NCBI GenBank assembly: GCA_945614335.1
Contig: CALZAP010000055.1
Location: forward strand, 1-7,576
Length of the DNA stretch: 7,576 nucleotides
Direction: 5' to 3'
DNA from: an uncultured Prevotella sp.
GTDB taxonomy: Bacteria; Bacteroidota; Bacteroidia; Bacteroidales; Bacteroidaceae
The notes beneath the pieces were generated by a model. It was not told the origin of the DNA, did no database searches, and was given only the letters and a program-made list of their open reading frames with translations. Numbering within the stretch: position 1 is the stretch's first letter; every line of letters starts with the position of its first letter. Positions 5,737 to 7,576 of the stretch are shown piece by piece. The translations under genes were made by a program, and so were the position numbers.

Positions 5737-7101
5737 ATGAATATTTCATTCGAAAACCCCGACAAAGTCAATGGCGTGCTGACACTGACCATTGAGAAAG
5801 ATGACTATCAGGCAGAAGTAGACAAGACCCTTAAGGATTACCGCAAAAAGGCTAATGTTCCTGGATTCCGCGTAGGACAGGCTCCTATAGGACTTATCAA
5901 GCGCCAGTTCGGTGCATCGGTAAAGGCTGACGTTGTAAACAAACTCATCGGCAAGAACCTTAACGACTACATCAAAGACAATAACATCGACATGCTCGGC
6001 GAACCGATGGCAAACGCCAACCAGGTGCCACAAGACCTCGAAGCAGATGGTCCATACACCTTCATCTTCGACATCGCCGTTGCTCCAGAGTTCAAGATAG
6101 AGCTTACATCCGACGATACCATCGACTACTACGACATCGATGTTGACGACAAGCTCGTAAGCCAGCAGGTGGAGATGTTCCAGTCGCGTGCAGGCCACTA
6201 CGACAAGGTGGAAGAATATGACGGTTCACAGAACGACATGCTCAAGGGCGACCTGCGCGAGCTCGATGCCGACGGCAACGCCAAGGAAGGCGGTATCGTG
6301 GTTGAGGCTGCAGTGCTCATGCCGGAATATATTAAGGTTGACGACCAGCGTGCACTGTTTGACGGTGCCAAGCTCGGAAGCGTTATCACATTCAACCCAA
6401 GGAAGGCATATCCAGAGGGCAAAGCAGAGATAAAGTCGCTGCTGAAGATTGAAGATGCACAGGCCGAGGAACTGACTTCTGACTTCACCTTCCTCGTTAC
6501 AGAAATCTCACGCTTTGCTAAGGCTGAGGTAAATCAGGAACTGTTCGACCAGATTTATGGCAAGGACAACGTGAAGGACGAGGCAGACTTCCGCCAGAAG
6601 ATTGCCGAGGGCATCAAGAACCAGCTGAAGAGCGACACTGACTACAAGTTCCTCCTCGACGTGCGCGCTTACGCAGAAAACAAGGTTGGCGAACTGACAT
6701 TCCCCAACGAGCTTCTGAAGCGCATCATGCTCAACAACAATCAGGAGAAGGGCGAGGCTTTCGTCAACGAGCATTTCGACGCAAGCATCAAGGAGCTGAA
6801 GTGGAGCCTCATCAAGAACCAGCTCGTGAAGGCTGCCGAGATAAAGATCGACGATGCAGACGTGAAGGCAGTGGCTGTTGAGGCAGCACGCATCCAGTTT
6901 GCACAGTATGGCATGAACAACGTGCCTGAGGAGTATCTTGAAAAGTATGCCAACGACATGCTAAAGGACAAGAATTACATCGACAATCTCGTTGAGCGCG
7001 CTATTGATGTCAAACTTGCAGATGCAGTGAAAAAAGTGGTTAAATTGAACCAAAAAACCGTCTCATTAGACGATTTCAACAAGATGATGCAAGAAAAATA
7101 A
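5737..7101 (+). CDS. tig: Trigger factor, ribosome-associated chaperone
   Basis: Trigger factor docks at the ribosomal exit tunnel and shields nascent chains. The 454-residue product starts with the ribosome-binding domain (about 1-120), including the signature loop GFRVGQAP at 43-50, followed by IGLIKRQFG. The middle part (about 150-250) occupies the place of the FKBP-type prolyl isomerase domain but is divergent: FTG and GxxFEGG-type catalytic motifs are not visible, while a segment FDGAKLGSVITFNPRKAY (208-225) still matches the distal part of the fold. From about 262 the helical C-terminal chaperone domain follows, with FRQKIAEGIKNQL and a charged C-terminus ending FNKMMQEK. The codon use and A/T-rich leader suggest high expression. 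It is followed by clpP, the usual tig-clpP order that couples folding and degradation. The start ATG 5737 is the only one consistent with the promoter and the family N-terminus. Confidence 0.96.
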   Translation: MNISFENPDKVNGVLTLTIEKDDYQAEVDKTLKDYRKKANVPGFRVGQAPIGLIKRQFGASVKADVVNKLIGKNLNDYIKDNNIDMLGEPMANANQVPQDLEADGPYTFIFDIAVAPEFKIELTSDDTIDYYDIDVDDKLVSQQVEMFQSRAGHYDKVEEYDGSQNDMLKGDLRELDADGNAKEGGIVVEAAVLMPEYIKVDDQRALFDGAKLGSVITFNPRKAYPEGKAEIKSLLKIEDAQAEELTSDFTFLVTEISRFAKAEVNQELFDQIYGKDNVKDEADFRQKIAEGIKNQLKSDTDYKFLLDVRAYAENKVGELTFPNELLKRIMLNNNQEKGEAFVNEHFDASIKELKWSLIKNQLVKAAEIKIDDADVKAVAVEAARIQFAQYGMNNVPEEYLEKYANDMLKDKNYIDNLVERAIDVKLADAVKKVVKLNQKTVSLDDFNKMMQEK

Positions 7102-7119
7102 GGTTTTTTTGAAAAAAAT

Positions 7120-7151
7120 CCTCTAAAATATAGAGGTTATCGACTTTTTTT
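7120..7151 (+). terminator. Probable tig terminator
   Basis: CCTCTA (7120-7125) pairs with TAGAGG (7131-7136) around a 5-base loop. Seven T follow at 7145-7151, eight bases after the stem. The stem is short and the T-run is somewhat distant, so termination may be partial. The right arm of this hairpin is shared with the larger inverted repeat 7130-7198. Confidence 0.5.
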
Positions 7152-7198
7152 ATTAACTTTGTTCCACGAACGAGTATAAGAGGGTCGATAACCTCTAT
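7130..7198. repeat. 15-bp perfect inverted repeat around the clpP promoter
   Basis: The arm at 7130-7144 (A then TAGAGGTTATCGAC) is the exact reverse complement of 7184-7198 (GTCGATAACCTCTA then T). The spacer of 39 bases contains the putative clpP -7 box at 7154-7161, and the centre of symmetry (7164) falls near the predicted transcription start. The right arm is followed by T (7198-7202), so the long hairpin could also act as a terminator in readthrough RNA. Alternatively the arms could be paired protein-binding sites. Confidence 0.85.
7154..7161 (+). promoter_or_regulatory. clpP -7 promoter element
   Basis: TAACTTTG is a full match to TAnnTTTG and identical to the tig -7 box. No good TTTG -33 element is seen about 20 bases upstream; that position falls in the left arm of the inverted repeat. 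Transcription would start near 7166, giving a leader of about 60 nt that contains only the right arm of the repeat. Confidence 0.55.
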
Positions 7199-7226
7199 TT
7201 TTATACCATATTTATATATATAAGAC

Positions 7227-7576
7227 ATGAACGATTTTAGAAAGTATGCAACGAAGCATTTAGGCATTAACGGCCTCGTTTTTGACGAAGTGGTGAGCTC
7301 ACAGGCTCAGTACCTTAACCCATATATTCTTGAGGAACGTCAGCTGAACGTGACTCAAATGGACGTGTTCTCACGACTGATGATGGACCGTATCATCTTC
7401 CTCGGTACACAAATAGACGACTATACTGCCAACACTCTGCAGGCTCAGCTGTTGTATCTTGACTCTGTAGACCCAGGCAAGGACGTGTCTATCTACATCA
7501 ACTCTCCCGGTGGAAGCGTTACAGCCGGACTGGGCATCTACGACACCATGCAGTTCATATCAAGCGATGTGGCAAC
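7227..7576 (+). CDS. clpP: ATP-dependent Clp protease proteolytic subunit ClpP (5' part)
   Basis: ClpP is the serine peptidase that forms the tetradecameric chamber fed by ClpX or ClpA/ClpC unfoldases. The frame is open from ATG 7227 to the window edge, giving 116 residues. After an extended N-terminus of about 45 residues ([19 protein letters not shown]...), typical of Bacteroidales ClpP, come the core segments [11 protein letters not shown] (50-60), YLDS (77-80) and the conserved block [20 protein letters not shown] (87-106). This block carries the oxyanion-hole glycines. The catalytic Ser, His and Asp are expected beyond the right edge, so activity cannot be judged. The gene lies 125 bases after tig and has its own putative promoter inside an inverted repeat. 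In related genomes clpX normally follows. Confidence 0.97.
   Translation, partial: MNDFRKYATKHLGINGLVFDEVVSSQAQYLNPYILEERQLNVTQMDVFSRLMMDRIIFLGTQIDDYTANTLQAQLLYLDSVDPGKDVSIYINSPGGSVTAGLGIYDTMQFISSDVA

Noticed and set aside
7130..7198. Possible transposon ends or attachment site
   Set aside because: The inverted arms enclose only 39 bases with a promoter box and no gene, and no flanking target-site duplication is visible. A regulatory or terminator role fits better.

Overview
This window looks like a chromosomal housekeeping segment from a Bacteroidota bacterium of the order Bacteroidales, most likely a Prevotella-type organism. Four things suggest this. The protein sequences of Era, Der, LptB, trigger factor and ClpP have a Bacteroidales character. 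The promoters carry the Bacteroidota -7 element TAnnTTTG instead of a classical -10 box. Gene starts lack Shine-Dalgarno sequences and are preceded by short A/T-rich leaders. Intergenic gaps hold purine-rich GGAG-type low-complexity repeats. The genus is inferred by eye and was not checked by a search.

Layout from left to right: a gene-free left edge with an 11-bp tandem repeat; era (+) behind a good -33/-7 promoter; a repeat-rich gap; der (+); and a small predicted lipoprotein (+) that probably shares the der transcript. That lipoprotein gene converges on an ABC transporter pair on the minus strand, mlaF (ATPase) and mlaE (permease). A hairpin terminator overlaps both convergent stop codons. 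mlaE and lptB are divergent, and each has a TACCTTTG -7 box in the shared gap. lptB (+) runs into a 7-bp tandem repeat that supplies its stop codon. Trigger factor (tig, +) follows behind its own promoter. The window ends inside clpP (+), which is cut off after about 116 residues.

The genes fall into three functional groups. Era and Der are GTPases of 30S and 50S ribosome assembly. MlaE/MlaF and LptB belong to outer-membrane lipid homeostasis: MCE-linked phospholipid transport and LPS export respectively. Trigger factor and ClpP handle nascent-chain folding and protein degradation.

I see no mobile element, CRISPR array, tRNA, rRNA or new defence or biosynthetic system. The most interesting material is non-coding. 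A 15-bp perfect inverted repeat brackets the putative clpP promoter and competes with a shorter terminator-like hairpin after tig. A bidirectional terminator is embedded in two coding ends. Two related heptamer repeat arrays sit directly at the stop codons of era and lptB.
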